A stretch of 64,000 nt of DNA from Prevotella sp. (GTDB lineage: Bacteria > Bacteroidota > Bacteroidia > Bacteroidales > Bacteroidaceae): contig JAGAAJ010000040.1 of the NCBI GenBank assembly GCA_017615355.1, positions 31,785 to 95,784 of the forward strand. The letters are read 5' to 3'. The translations under genes were made by a program, and so were the position numbers. The notes below the pieces were generated by a model. The model was not told the DNA's origin. It did not search any database and saw only the letters and a list, made by a program, of their open reading frames with translations. This document shows positions 1-12,000 of this stretch, one piece after another (position 1 is the stretch's first letter; each line of letters starts with the position of its first letter).

Positions 1-3000
1 TATTATACCCCATACAATGAAAATGGTGTCTTTGCTGCAGGAAACTTCAATGACTATGTCACCAATACAGCTACGAACCTGAGCAACCCAATGGTCCGCG
101 TGGCAGAGATGGACGACCGCGACTACAGCGACACACGTAATAAAGCTGCAAACCGGAATAGGTATAATACCAACGTCATCATCAATGAAGGAGCCTATGT
201 CGCCAACTATGCCTATGGCGGCGGCCTCGGTGACAGCAATCAGGGAACTGGTGATGTCTATGGAACCACCTACATCGCCCTGCTCGGTGGTACGGTAAAC
301 AAGGACCTCTATGCTGCCGGTACTTCCGGTGTGGTCTACGACTTTTACAATTCGAATGAATTTATTGCCAGCAGCAATGCCTACATCAAGGGCGGTACGG
401 CTCGTAACGTCTATGGCGGTGGCTGGGAAGGCAGTGTAGGAAAACATACCAAGATCAATGCTGGCTTGGAGGTGGCTGCCGGCATCAGCGACTCTCCTGA
501 CGATGACATCCTCGGCGAGACCCATGTAATCATCGGCGATATTGGCGGCACAAGCTTCACCGACGGCATCCCCGCCATTCAGCGTAATGCCTACGGCGGC
601 GGTGAGGGTGGTGCTGTATACGGAACAGCCAACATCACCATCAACAACGGCTATATTGGATATGCACATCTTTTGGCCAATCAGAAATTCGATGATGAAG
701 GAAAGACTGTGGCTGCCGATGCATCTGAAGGACTCACTGAACGCTATGTAGAGAAGATTATTGACGAAACCTATAAGGACAAGGAGACCAATAAGTTCAT
801 CCCTAACCGCAACCTGGAAGCTGCCGGCTGTGTGTTTGGTGGCGGATATGTGGACAACAGCAGCGTGGACATGACCAATGTCCAGATATATGGTGGCAAC
901 ATCCGTAACAGCGTCTTCGGCGGCGGCGAGGTGGCTGCCATAGGCCGTGGCACCATCGAGCAGACAACCAGTGGTGAAGACATCATCCGCACATTGTCGG
1001 GCCTCTACCGTCCTGGCAAGACACACCTTGAGATGTATGGCGGTAAAGTGAACCGCAACGTCTTCGGTGGCGGCCGTGGTTACGACAACCTTGGCAAATA
1101 TGGTAAGCTCCATGCCGACGGCTGTGTATTCGGCCAGACCGAGGTGCATATCCATGGTGGCGAGATTGGCTCTGCCGCCCGTATGGACTATGGTGACGGC
1201 AACGTCTTCGGTGGTGGTGATATCGGCTATGTCTACAGTGCCTTTGAGGAAAACGGAACTTTCTATAAAGGTGTGAAGATTGGCGAGCGCTACGGCACCG
1301 ATGCCCATCAGGGCTACTACTTCAAACACAAGTGGGAAGGTGTGGCAGAAAATGATTTTATCATGGATGGCACAGAGAACATCTTCACCGAGGACTGCAA
1401 GGTGCTGGTAGAGCCACATTGTAAGTCGAGCGCAGACCTATCGTTCACTGGCATTACGTATGCACAGGGTGAGAAATTAGCTTCCATAGACTGGGAATAT
1501 CTGAAAGCAAATCGCACGACTTATGCCAGCCAATTTGCAAATATAGACTCAGTGAAGATGACTGCCATAAACGGCATCACCTTCGACCGATCCTATCCCG
1601 CAGGTTCGTATGTTCCCATCGCAGCCCTCAACACCATGAGTAAAAAAGGCGCAGATGAAAGGTGGAACAACTTAGACCCTACGGGTATCATTATCCACAA
1701 CGCCGTGTTTGCCGGTGGTAACACCCCGTCAGGTAAGTCGGTCACCAATGCCAACGTCGCCTCAGTATTTGGCAATGCCACAGCCTCTATCCACGACATC
1801 TACCACCGTGATATGATTACGCTGGGCACCCGCCATCAGGGTGGTCTTTACGGCGATGGTAACCTGACGCTGGTCGACGGCTACCGCGAGCTAAACATCA
1901 CCAACTACGGTACGGACTACTATGCCATCAAGGAAAACCAGGAAATCAGTCTCACAGATTATTATAAACTTCCCGACCGCGAAGCCGCCTATTATGAGCT
2001 GAGATACAAATGTGTAGAAAACTGTACGGACAAAGAGGGAACCAACTACAAGAAATCCACGACTGAAGGCGGTGTCGCTACCAAGGCCTCTACTATTACT
2101 GCGGACGAGATGCTGACTATGTTCCTCAGGGAAAAGAAAGTTAATGGCGTGATTCAGTACGTAGAGGGCACTCAGACACCTATCATGGAGTCTATCCAGT
2201 GTGCCTATCCGGCTGGTAGTACTACATTGTTTGATGTCCTCGTATATGACAATACAAAACACGAATGGAAGCCCAACACCAAGGCTGATGGTACGGCCTA
2301 TTTCTGGGTAGAAAATGGTGTGCTACCCATGTATGCCGGTCGTTTGCTGAACAGTATCCAGCGTGCCGATTTCTGCGGTGTATGGGGCAGTCGTATGGTG
2401 TTGCAGGGAGCACGCGACCGTGTGACCGACGAGGTCACTTCAACCAACTACACCATCAACCGTGTACGTGAGGTATCGCTGAACAAGAAACATTCAGTTA
2501 TCTCCTCAGATACAGGTGATGCTGCCATGCACGGCAACTACTTCGGCATCTATAGCATTGTGAACTATCTGGGTGCCTTGACCAGCGATGTGGACTTCGG
2601 CGATGATATTGCCAACACATATGATAGCACCAAACAGGAATGGCTGTATGATGTCCGTACCACTGATAACGACAACCATGAGGTCTATGATCCTGACCTT
2701 GACCCCTCAGGAGCTACGATTACGTTAAAAGATAACCTTAGTGAAGCTGACAAGACTGCAGCCTTGACTGCTGCCGATAAAATTGACGGAGTCACAGTTA
2801 GTGGTGAAACTATCACCGTATCTTCCACAGAAACAACTACAGCAGTCGAGGCTTTGTATAAGCTGCGTTCTGTGCCTAATATTGAAATCACGGCAACCAA
2901 GCTCACCAACCAGACTTTCTACGAATGGAAGAAAATACACCGCGATGAGCGCAAGCGCAACAATGGTAACAGCCACAACAAGGTGGCATTGGCCTCCGGT

Positions 3001-6000
3001 GTCTATCTGGAGCTGACCACTGAGGAGAGCACAGGCAACAGCCTGAATGAGAAGGTGTGGGGCCCCATCACAGGTGTTGTAGAGCTTGACCTGATCAATG
3101 TGTCACCTGGTATTGGCGGTGGTTTCGTCTATGCCAAGAATGTGCATGGTGTGCGCAGGAAGACTGGCTATAAGAACACGACGCTGACAGCTTTGAACAA
3201 CGGTGCCGTCACCAAATGGGATTACATCTACAATCCGCCTGATCACCTTGAGAATGAAAGTCTTCTTTCAGAAAACGACAAGAAAGAATGGCAGACCTCC
3301 GGTAACTTTGTGCACAGCACGCAGACCATTATCGACGACTGCTACAACATCAGCAACAGGTATGCGGGTGACGACGCCGTACCTGCACACTACTGGTACA
3401 TCAAGGGTTCTGTCTATGTCTACGACCAGTATATCTCGGCCTATACCGGTTCGTCCAACGCGTTCAGCGAGACCGTGGATATGCCGCTGACCATCACTGC
3501 CGCTTCACATGGCAGCATGAAGCTGCTCGATGTGAAGCCCAACCGCTATGCCTACTACTCTGCACCAGGCGTGAAGCTAACGACAGACAAGAAGATTGTC
3601 ATCAACGACGTGGAATACAAGCTGAACGACCCCATCAGCTACTGGGATTGGTACCTACTGCCGGCATCAGAGCGTGCATTGTTTATCGAGAACACCTATG
3701 TAAACTGCGTTGCGGTGAACATAGACAATGCAACAGAGGGGGGCGAACCGATCGTATACGAGCCCGGCACCTACGTCATGAACGAAAGTGATTATCAGAG
3801 CTTTGGCAACCATACATACACGAATGCCGAGGGTGAAACCATTCTGGATGCCGACAAGAATCCTGCTACCACCAGCTACATCTTCCGTCCTTCGAACAAT
3901 CTGGGTCACGACACCGGCTATATCCTCACCTATCAGGTGAATAACCCCGCAGCCTGGGATACCTGGTACACGCCGAAGAATGAGGATTCCTATACATATA
4001 AGATTACCAAGAAGGAATATAATGACACCAAGCACCCCGTTAACAAAGACGATTATGAAGACGGACCCACCTACTGTCTTGACGTGACTAAACTCAATGA
4101 AGGTCAAGCCAGTGCAGTCCTCGGTCAAAACGCTTACAAGGTTGGCGACCTCATTCCGCAGAACATAGAAACAAATTATCCTTATAAGAATAACAAGCCA
4201 GATGGTCAGGCTACATTTGAACGAGCCTATATCGTCACAGATGATGCGACCATCGAAGAAACTACCACGACTGAAAATGGTACGGTTACGACCAACCGTC
4301 ACCTCAATCCTGGTGCAGCCATTCCTGCGTCGAAGACAACAGGAATTACGGACAAAGTAGATGAGGCATTTATCTGTACCAAGACCATCCAGATCACCAA
4401 GACCGACCTCATCTATAAGGATACCAAGATGACGGAGAAACAGATGAATGATGACTATATCACTCCTCTATACACAGAGATCAGAAAGATACTGCCCACT
4501 GAAAAGATTGATGACGCCAGGTTGAAAGCCATCCGAAGCATTGAGGATTTGACAGAAGCAGAGCAAACTTCCCTTAGCCTCACAGATGATCAAAAGACGG
4601 CGCTGAAGCCGTTACTGTCACTGAAGAACAACTATAGCGACTATCTGGTGGCCGCCTACTATTGTACTGCGGAAGGAAAATATGGCGGACGAGAATATAA
4701 GAAGGGCCAAAACTATCGTGGTCTGGAGGCCTGGAGCTCTATGTCTGAGGACGACCGCAACATGTTCGTCTTCAACTACGATGCCCTTGACCTGCTTATT
4801 GATAAGAATTATGGCGGAGCCGAAGGCAAGAAGTACCAGTATGACGGTGAGGGCTATACGACCAAGACTCATGCTATGGAGAACTTGGCCCAATACTCCC
4901 TTGAGCGGACATTGAATTACACAGCAACTTACAAAGGCAGTGATACCGGAACATACAATACCATCACATTACAGAATGGTAAGGAATACGATGGTGAAGA
5001 TTATGAGAAACTTCCCAATGAGCAACGCCACTATGTAGCCATCCATGTGAAGGACGGTAATCAGGTGACTGAGACAACTGGTGAGGGAGAAGGAGCCGTT
5101 ACCACTTACTACAAGGTATATGTGGTAAACCAGTCCTTCCAGATTGGCAGCACTCCTTACGCCATCGGTTCAACCATCAGTCAGGAGACATATTTAGGAT
5201 TGTCTGACAATAGCAATATTACCGTGTTAACCTTCCCGACCAGTGAGGCGAACAACACCTACTACTATTGTCGAGAGAGCTATAAGGTGGGATACAACGG
5301 TAACGGTACAGAGGTAACCAATGAGGGTGCTAATTTCGGAACTAAAGGCTACGATGCTGATGGCAACAAAGTTACTATCGCGACCGTAGCATATACGAAT
5401 ACCACAGATTCCGTGCCCATCGGCTTACTCATCGACGAATCGACTTACAGTACCCTTAAAGACAATAACAAACAGAAGGACTTCACCTTCCACGGTTCTT
5501 CTCCCATGGAGACCAGTACGTTGTATGTGAGCAACGAGAGCGATATCTACGACCTGTCGAAGGACAAGATCATCACTGTCATCTATCAGTACGACTATGA
5601 TGAGAGCGATGTATCCGGCAATGTGACGCCCGTCAGCGAGCGCCATGTGCTGAACATCCACATCAAGTTCGAAAGCGGTGTGCCTACCATCGATGACATC
5701 ACCCCGCCCGATATCATCCTGCCTGGTTATTCCATCGATCTGGGAGAGCCGGCTGTAAAGCCTGGTGCCTACGAGGTGACGGGCGGCGGCTGGGAGCTGT
5801 TTGAGAACTCGCGTGATGCCGAGAGCCATTCCAACGGTACGGACTACGACCCGACCTCCGACCTACTCTACTGGTATCAGCACGAATGGTATGTGGCCTA
5901 CTATGCCAAGACCTACCTGGGCCGCTCCTATTCGAATGCCGTGCCCATAAGAGTGGCCAACTACCACGACCTGGCCGAGGTGATGTCGGATGCCAACAAG

Positions 6001-9000
6001 ACGCATCACATGTACATCGACCATGCCGGCGTGAAGCGTGCCTCGAAGATCTATATCAAAGACTACAGCGGCACTGACCAAAACGGCCTCGACCTGCTGA
6101 AGGACCTGTTCGACCTAAGTCTGGTAGCACGTACTTACGATGAAAAGGGTAATCCTATTCCCATCGCTTCGGACAAGCTGAAAGGCCATGTTCCTATGGA
6201 GAGCCGTGTAGAGGGTTGTTCCAACCTGGAGTTCTTCATGCGCACGGATATCGACCATTCTCCGGTCACGAAGACCAACCCGGCATACGACCCAGAGAAC
6301 CCGGGAGATACGCCTGCAACTATCACGACAGGCTACTGGACGCCCATTGCCTCAGGAGCAACCGACAAATGCTTCGATGGCACGTTCCACGGCGACGGCC
6401 ATACCATTAGCGGCCTCACTCCCAACCTGTCGGCAAGCACACTTGCAGAAAAGACAGGCTCACTGTTCGGCAAACTCTGCGGTTCGGTTTACAACCTTGG
6501 CGTACAAGGTTCGTTTAATGGCGCCGGCATAGCCGACACTGGCGACGGATACGTGGAGAGCTGCTGGGTGAAGAGCACCAACACCACTCCTTTGGAATCC
6601 AAGCCGTATGCTGTCTTCGGTAATCCTACCGACGAAACAGACGGAGTCTATCAGGTCGTCAACTCCTACTTCTGGAATGGTAATAAGGGCCTCTATCAAG
6701 TCGCTGGCGACGAACCCGACGTTGATGACGATAAGGAAACCATCACCTCTGGCGGCGTACGTGGCAAGGCTACGGCAAAGTCTAGCAAGGCCTTCTACAA
6801 TGGTGAGCTGGCCTACGACCTGAACAACTTCTATCTCCATAAGCGCTACGCCAACGAGAAGGGAACTGTGGTTGAGAACAACACGAACGACCGCTACCTG
6901 ACGTTAGGTAACAACAACGAGTTAGCCATTCAGCCCTTTAAGGCCTACGCTGATCGTCCCGACCTCTGCTCGTCAGGTTACATCTATACCATAAGCGGTA
7001 GTAACAAGAAGGATACGCTCACGTACGTCGAGAGCCGCTATGCCAACGAGGACTTCCGCTATGCCGGAGGCACTATCCCGAGCTCAAAGGATGATCGCTA
7101 CTACACAGAAACTGTCAAGGATAAGGACGGCAACGACGTGGAGGAAAGCGGCTACTATCCCATTTGGCCCGATGACTACATTTTCTTCGGACAGAAGCTG
7201 ACCTACGGCTACTCGGCAACGGAAGCACACCAAGACGTGCCGACGGCTATTGCAAAGACCAACGGACGCCTGGCTCAGGACGAAAGCGCCAACCGCGTCT
7301 ACCGTGCACCGGCCTACTATCGCTCGAAGGAGATGGGCGTGGCCCACTTCAACCCCAATGTCTACCTGGCACAGCGGAAGAGCACACAGAAGGACGGCAA
7401 GGTGAAGCCCGAGTATCCCGACACGCTGGCCTATCCCGGCATGACCGCCATCGACTTCGCAGGACATAATGGGGCCAATGTGGCCAATGGGACATTTGGA
7501 TTAGGAACACCCGCGGGAACCAAGTGGTTCTACCTTCCCCTCCTTGACGACGACGGCCTTCAGAGCATCGTCAACTGTGACGAGACGCAGAACCTGCTGG
7601 TCTATGCACCTCTGTCATCGGCCACCAAGTCTAACGAATATGCCAACGAGAAGACCTGTGCCGTGCTGAACAGAGACATAACAGATCCCGAATACAACAG
7701 CTACTACAATAATGCGGATGGCTATCGCATCGTTGGAGAAGCCGACATCTCATCCCTCCAGGGACACCTCGTGCAGGCTACGTTGACCAATGGAGAGCTC
7801 ACCGCCACCAACGACCACCTGCTGGTGGACAAGCAGGACTTCAATGCTCCTATCGGCTATAGGTTCACTTCAGGCAAACGCATGTGGTACCAGCGCGATC
7901 CTGGCGACGACGAGTATGTGACGCCCGAATGGACAGGCACACCTGCTGTACGCAGCACCAAGGGCTGGCAGGGCATCAGCCTGCCGTTCACAGCCGAGCT
8001 AGTGACCACCCACCAGAAGGGTGAGATCACCCACTTCTACAGCGGCAGCGAGACCAGCAAGAACAGCGATAAGAAGATTGGTCACGAATACTGGCTACGT
8101 TACTATAAGGATATTAACGTTAACGAAAACGAAAACCAAAACGAAAACGTGGCTAAGGCCAACTTCACCTATCCCGATGCCACAGCGGGTGATAAAAACT
8201 ACACCAACACCTTCCTGTGGGACTACTACTATAGCAAGGGTGCAACCGTCTCTGGCAACGCCGGTCCCGACAAAAACAATGACACGTATCAGACCTATTA
8301 TAAGAAGTCGCATAAGCATGAGGACTACCCGCTGCTGGAAGGCAAGACGCCGTATATCATCGGTTTCCCGGGCCAAACCTACTATGAGTTTGACCTGAGC
8401 GGTAACTTCGTGGCACAGAATACCAAAAACGACATCAGTAGGCTGGACAAACAGACCATCACATTTGCCTCGAACACGGGCATCAGCATCGGTGTGAGCG
8501 ACGATGAAATGGGCGGTGTGAAGAAGGCCTATAACGGAAAGGATTACATCTTCAAGCCCAGCTACATGAATGAGGAGCTGCCGACGGGCACCTTCGTGTT
8601 GAACAGCGACGGCAATGCCTACACCCAGCTGAGTGAAACAGAAACCACGAACACCACCAACAAGGTGAAGGCGTCGCAGTATGCCTTCCGTCCGTACTTC
8701 GTGGCAACAGCATCGACTACAGGAGGCTCGCGTGTCACCCGCAGCATCATCTTCTCTAATGATGTGAGCGACCTCGGCAAGGATCAAGACCAGCGCAACG
8801 CCGATCAGTCTGGCACTCTCAATGCCCGCGCCGGTCGCCGTCTCATCACCGTCAGCTCGACGATGAGTGAGGCCGTCAGCGTCCGCATCCTCAACACCGC
8901 CGGACAGACCCTCGCTGAATTCAACATCCAGCCGGGCGAAACCGTCGAGACGCGTGTCAACATCTCCGGCGTCTACGTCATCCAGTCAGCCGATGGCCAC

Positions 9001-9027
9001 TACACCAAGAAACTGTCAGTAAGATAA
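1..9027 (+). CDS. Giant exported YGGG-solenoid protein A with type IX sorting domain (5' partial)
   Basis: The reading frame is open from the first base, so the N-terminus lies outside the window; 3,008 residues are visible. The first ~620 residues carry about ten spaced solenoid turns of the form NVFGGG/NAYGGG, alternating with short beta-strand-like T-x-V-x-I segments. A long middle part (residues ~1,190-1,850) holds degenerate repeats with the pattern Y-x-x-G-x-x-I...Y-x-x-L-P. A GLUG-like motif (FDGTFHGDGHTISGL) lies near residue 2,125. The last ~75 residues (VRILNTAGQTLAEF ... GVYVIQSADG ... KKLSVR) match the type A C-terminal sorting domain of type IX secretion substrates, which predicts secretion through the outer membrane and surface attachment. 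The gene ends with two stop codons in a row (TAATAA), 46 bp before protein B, so the two are probably co-transcribed. Function unknown; an adhesin or surface-layer role is inference. Confidence 0.8.
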   Translation, partial: YYTPYNENGVFAAGNFNDYVTNTATNLSNPMVRVAEMDDRDYSDTRNKAANRNRYNTNVIINEGAYVANYAYGGGLGDSNQGTGDVYGTTYIALLGGTVNKDLYAAGTSGVVYDFYNSNEFIASSNAYIKGGTARNVYGGGWEGSVGKHTKINAGLEVAAGISDSPDDDILGETHVIIGDIGGTSFTDGIPAIQRNAYGGGEGGAVYGTANITINNGYIGYAHLLANQKFDDEGKTVAADASEGLTERYVEKIIDETYKDKETNKFIPNRNLEAAGCVFGGGYVDNSSVDMTNVQIYGGNIRNSVFGGGEVAAIGRGTIEQTTSGEDIIRTLSGLYRPGKTHLEMYGGKVNRNVFGGGRGYDNLGKYGKLHADGCVFGQTEVHIHGGEIGSAARMDYGDGNVFGGGDIGYVYSAFEENGTFYKGVKIGERYGTDAHQGYYFKHKWEGVAENDFIMDGTENIFTEDCKVLVEPHCKSSADLSFTGITYAQGEKLASIDWEYLKANRTTYASQFANIDSVKMTAINGITFDRSYPAGSYVPIAALNTMSKKGADERWNNLDPTGIIIHNAVFAGGNTPSGKSVTNANVASVFGNATASIHDIYHRDMITLGTRHQGGLYGDGNLTLVDGYRELNITNYGTDYYAIKENQEISLTDYYKLPDREAAYYELRYKCVENCTDKEGTNYKKSTTEGGVATKASTITADEMLTMFLREKKVNGVIQYVEGTQTPIMESIQCAYPAGSTTLFDVLVYDNTKHEWKPNTKADGTAYFWVENGVLPMYAGRLLNSIQRADFCGVWGSRMVLQGARDRVTDEVTSTNYTINRVREVSLNKKHSVISSDTGDAAMHGNYFGIYSIVNYLGALTSDVDFGDDIANTYDSTKQEWLYDVRTTDNDNHEVYDPDLDPSGATITLKDNLSEADKTAALTAADKIDGVTVSGETITVSSTETTTAVEALYKLRSVPNIEITATKLTNQTFYEWKKIHRDERKRNNGNSHNKVALASGVYLELTTEESTGNSLNEKVWGPITGVVELDLINVSPGIGGGFVYAKNVHGVRRKTGYKNTTLTALNNGAVTKWDYIYNPPDHLENESLLSENDKKEWQTSGNFVHSTQTIIDDCYNISNRYAGDDAVPAHYWYIKGSVYVYDQYISAYTGSSNAFSETVDMPLTITAASHGSMKLLDVKPNRYAYYSAPGVKLTTDKKIVINDVEYKLNDPISYWDWYLLPASERALFIENTYVNCVAVNIDNATEGGEPIVYEPGTYVMNESDYQSFGNHTYTNAEGETILDADKNPATTSYIFRPSNNLGHDTGYILTYQVNNPAAWDTWYTPKNEDSYTYKITKKEYNDTKHPVNKDDYEDGPTYCLDVTKLNEGQASAVLGQNAYKVGDLIPQNIETNYPYKNNKPDGQATFERAYIVTDDATIEETTTTENGTVTTNRHLNPGAAIPASKTTGITDKVDEAFICTKTIQITKTDLIYKDTKMTEKQMNDDYITPLYTEIRKILPTEKIDDARLKAIRSIEDLTEAEQTSLSLTDDQKTALKPLLSLKNNYSDYLVAAYYCTAEGKYGGREYKKGQNYRGLEAWSSMSEDDRNMFVFNYDALDLLIDKNYGGAEGKKYQYDGEGYTTKTHAMENLAQYSLERTLNYTATYKGSDTGTYNTITLQNGKEYDGEDYEKLPNEQRHYVAIHVKDGNQVTETTGEGEGAVTTYYKVYVVNQSFQIGSTPYAIGSTISQETYLGLSDNSNITVLTFPTSEANNTYYYCRESYKVGYNGNGTEVTNEGANFGTKGYDADGNKVTIATVAYTNTTDSVPIGLLIDESTYSTLKDNNKQKDFTFHGSSPMETSTLYVSNESDIYDLSKDKIITVIYQYDYDESDVSGNVTPVSERHVLNIHIKFESGVPTIDDITPPDIILPGYSIDLGEPAVKPGAYEVTGGGWELFENSRDAESHSNGTDYDPTSDLLYWYQHEWYVAYYAKTYLGRSYSNAVPIRVANYHDLAEVMSDANKTHHMYIDHAGVKRASKIYIKDYSGTDQNGLDLLKDLFDLSLVARTYDEKGNPIPIASDKLKGHVPMESRVEGCSNLEFFMRTDIDHSPVTKTNPAYDPENPGDTPATITTGYWTPIASGATDKCFDGTFHGDGHTISGLTPNLSASTLAEKTGSLFGKLCGSVYNLGVQGSFNGAGIADTGDGYVESCWVKSTNTTPLESKPYAVFGNPTDETDGVYQVVNSYFWNGNKGLYQVAGDEPDVDDDKETITSGGVRGKATAKSSKAFYNGELAYDLNNFYLHKRYANEKGTVVENNTNDRYLTLGNNNELAIQPFKAYADRPDLCSSGYIYTISGSNKKDTLTYVESRYANEDFRYAGGTIPSSKDDRYYTETVKDKDGNDVEESGYYPIWPDDYIFFGQKLTYGYSATEAHQDVPTAIAKTNGRLAQDESANRVYRAPAYYRSKEMGVAHFNPNVYLAQRKSTQKDGKVKPEYPDTLAYPGMTAIDFAGHNGANVANGTFGLGTPAGTKWFYLPLLDDDGLQSIVNCDETQNLLVYAPLSSATKSNEYANEKTCAVLNRDITDPEYNSYYNNADGYRIVGEADISSLQGHLVQATLTNGELTATNDHLLVDKQDFNAPIGYRFTSGKRMWYQRDPGDDEYVTPEWTGTPAVRSTKGWQGISLPFTAELVTTHQKGEITHFYSGSETSKNSDKKIGHEYWLRYYKDINVNENENQNENVAKANFTYPDATAGDKNYTNTFLWDYYYSKGATVSGNAGPDKNNDTYQTYYKKSHKHEDYPLLEGKTPYIIGFPGQTYYEFDLSGNFVAQNTKNDISRLDKQTITFASNTGISIGVSDDEMGGVKKAYNGKDYIFKPSYMNEELPTGTFVLNSDGNAYTQLSETETTNTTNKVKASQYAFRPYFVATASTTGGSRVTRSIIFSNDVSDLGKDQDQRNADQSGTLNARAGRRLITVSSTMSEAVSVRILNTAGQTLAEFNIQPGETVETRVNISGVYVIQSADGHYTKKLSVR

Positions 9028-9073
9028 TAAAGCACACGGCGGTTCACCCGCTAGAACAAAGAATAAAAAAGAA

Positions 9074-12000
9074 ATGAAACGCGATATGAACGGAAAGCTC
9101 CTGATTCTGATGGCAATGATAACCCTCGGAAGCATCGGGGCATGGGGACAAAATCTTCCAACGCTCTCAACGGAGAGCAGCAGGACTTATTACCATATCA
9201 ATGTGGCCAAGAACTCAGCAGCAGCATCTTATCGATCCGATTACTATATCTCACCAACATCCCCAAATGTTTCTGTGAAAAAAGCATCAAGCGATGAGGA
9301 GAAATGGTATCTCGTGGATGCACAAGAATCTGTGCCGCCCGAGGTCTCATTTATGCAGAGCTATTTGATTCACTATTGTTATATTGTCAATGCCAAAAGC
9401 GGTCAATACCTTTATTATACGGGTACTAGCACAAAGGGAAGCCAGCCAAATATCGTTGTTATGAAAGCCCGAGATGCGGCTGATGCAGAACCTGACCGGT
9501 TCAAATTCGGAATCGTAAAATCCGGTAACGGGTCTACTACTAACTACTTGATTTATCCAAAGATCTTAGGCGATAACAACATATCATCCTTTAAAGGGAA
9601 AAAATACTCTGATGTCCTTTGGCTTCAAGGAAGTTATAGCACTGATGCTTATTTGTCCATCAATGCGGGTAACAATTGGGCCTCACAGTGGAATTTTCTT
9701 GCAGCGACTGCCCCTACCGAAGCCCCTACCATCGCTAATACAGATGGAACTATCACCATTACCTGTGGAACTTCAGGAGCCCAAATATATTATACGACCG
9801 ATGGAAGTTCTCCCTCCAACAGCAGTACTTCTTACTCGTCCTTCTCTCTCGGTTACGACACAGAGATCATCAAGGCCATTGCCTACCAGTCTACCGGTGA
9901 CTACGCCTCGGCAATAACCGCCTATCACGTGCCGAGATGTGCCACCCCCGAAATCACCTATACAGAGACCAATATCACTATCACTTGTGAAACTGAAGGT
10001 GCCACAATCTATTACACCACCGATGGCAGCGATCCCGTTATCGGTTCCTCGTCTACATACAGCAGCGCCATCACTCGAGGCAGCATCTCTAGTGTCAAAG
10101 CCATTGCCGTTAAGGCAGGTTATTGTAAATCCTATCTCACGGCATGTTCACTTGCTTCTATTCCTCTTTCTGGAAGCGGTACAGCAGAATCACCCTATCT
10201 GATTGAATCCGACACAGATTTTGCCAACTTCGCAACCTATCTTGCAAGCAACACCAATGGTGCGCACTTTAGGATTACAGCAGACATTAATGCCAGCGGT
10301 GTAAGTCAGATCAACACCTTTACTGGAACTCTTGAGGGTTCATTTGATACCAATGGTAATTATCATACCATCAGCGGCCTCTCACATGCCCTGTTTAATC
10401 GACTCGACGGTGGTACGGTCAACGGTATCATTCTCGAGAATGTGTCTATCTCTGGTAGCACATATACCGGAGCCATCTGTAATGAAGCTATTGGTGCTTC
10501 ACGCATCTACAACTGCGGCGTGTTGAGCGGGTCTGTCAGCGGTGGCAACTATGTTGGCGGTCTGGTAGGCCTTCTTGACGGCACCTCGCGCGTCATCAAC
10601 TGTTATAGCTTTGCTAATATCACGGGTGGCTCAACCAAAGCTGGTATTGTGGGCTATAACAACTATGCTTCTAAATATGGCATGACAGATAATGTCAGCA
10701 ATATTCGCACCATGGTGATGAACTGTATGTTCTATGGTGATATTTCTTCAGGCGGAGTTATTTATCCCATCTATGGTGGATTGGAAATCAGCAATGAGGA
10801 CGACAGTAGGCTGAACAACTACAACTATTTCCGGTTCGACGCTCCCTTCAGCAAAAACAGACTTATCACGAATGACAGATACAATCGTGCTTTGGCTGCT
10901 GAGGATCGCTATCTGGTGCGCTTCGAGTTCTATCGTTATCTGTTGAATTCCAACCGCGAGCTGGCTGCTTATTATGTAGGTGCTACTTTACCAGATCATA
11001 CAGGTGGTGAGAAACGTTATGACAAGAGCCAGATGGCGAAGTGGGTGCTGGACAAGAGCATAGCTCCTTATCCCATTCTGAAAAAGCAGGATTTCTATCA
11101 CTCGGTGGTGAACTATGACCCAGAGAACACCTATGATGCATCAACTGGTCAGATGGTAAGCCGTAGTAATGTGACCGAACGTAACAAAGGTAAGGATCTG
11201 GGAGAACTGACGGTGAACATCAGCCTCGGCACGGGTGCGCCATCTGGTGCCGCCATCAGATCTGGTAAGTCACAGATTACCCTCCAACGTACGGATAAGG
11301 ACTACGACAATTACAACTTCAATTACGACAAGGTGCAGCTGCCCTATTACAACGAAGTGGGAACAGGCAACTGCACAAAGAACAAAGTCGTAACGGGTTG
11401 GAAGATAACAAGTATCACAGCTACGGGTGAAGGTGCCGCGACGGAAGGCACTTTCACAAGTTCCGACACATGGGACGGCTACAATTTTGCTGACCGTTCA
11501 CATTATGCCAAAGACCTTTATTCACAGAGTGGTCGCGTATTCTCACAGGGCGCCTATTTCGATGTGCCTGATGGTGTCACCAAGATTTCCATTGAACCCT
11601 ACTGGGGCACGGCGGCCTATTTGGCAGATGCCTATTATGACAGCTATGGATATAATACATCTCAAGGTGTAACTGATTTCGGCCAACATTATAAGAATAA
11701 CACCAATTATAGCATTAACGGTGACAATCAAAAAGTCTATACCGGATTCAACTACGCTTTGAACACGTTATCTTCTACTGGGACAGTCTATGATAATGCT
11801 ATCGTGCTGGTGGGTAACTATCACCAGAAGGGTAAGCCATCAGAAGGAGCAAAGCCCTTCACCATCATGTCTGCAGACTTAGATGAGGACAACGAACCCG
11901 ACTACTGTTTCATTTACAACTCTGGTAAACAGGAAAAATTATCCCCCATTCGTTTTGACTTTGTCAACGTCCCCGGTACCGCTATGGCGCATAAACAAGC

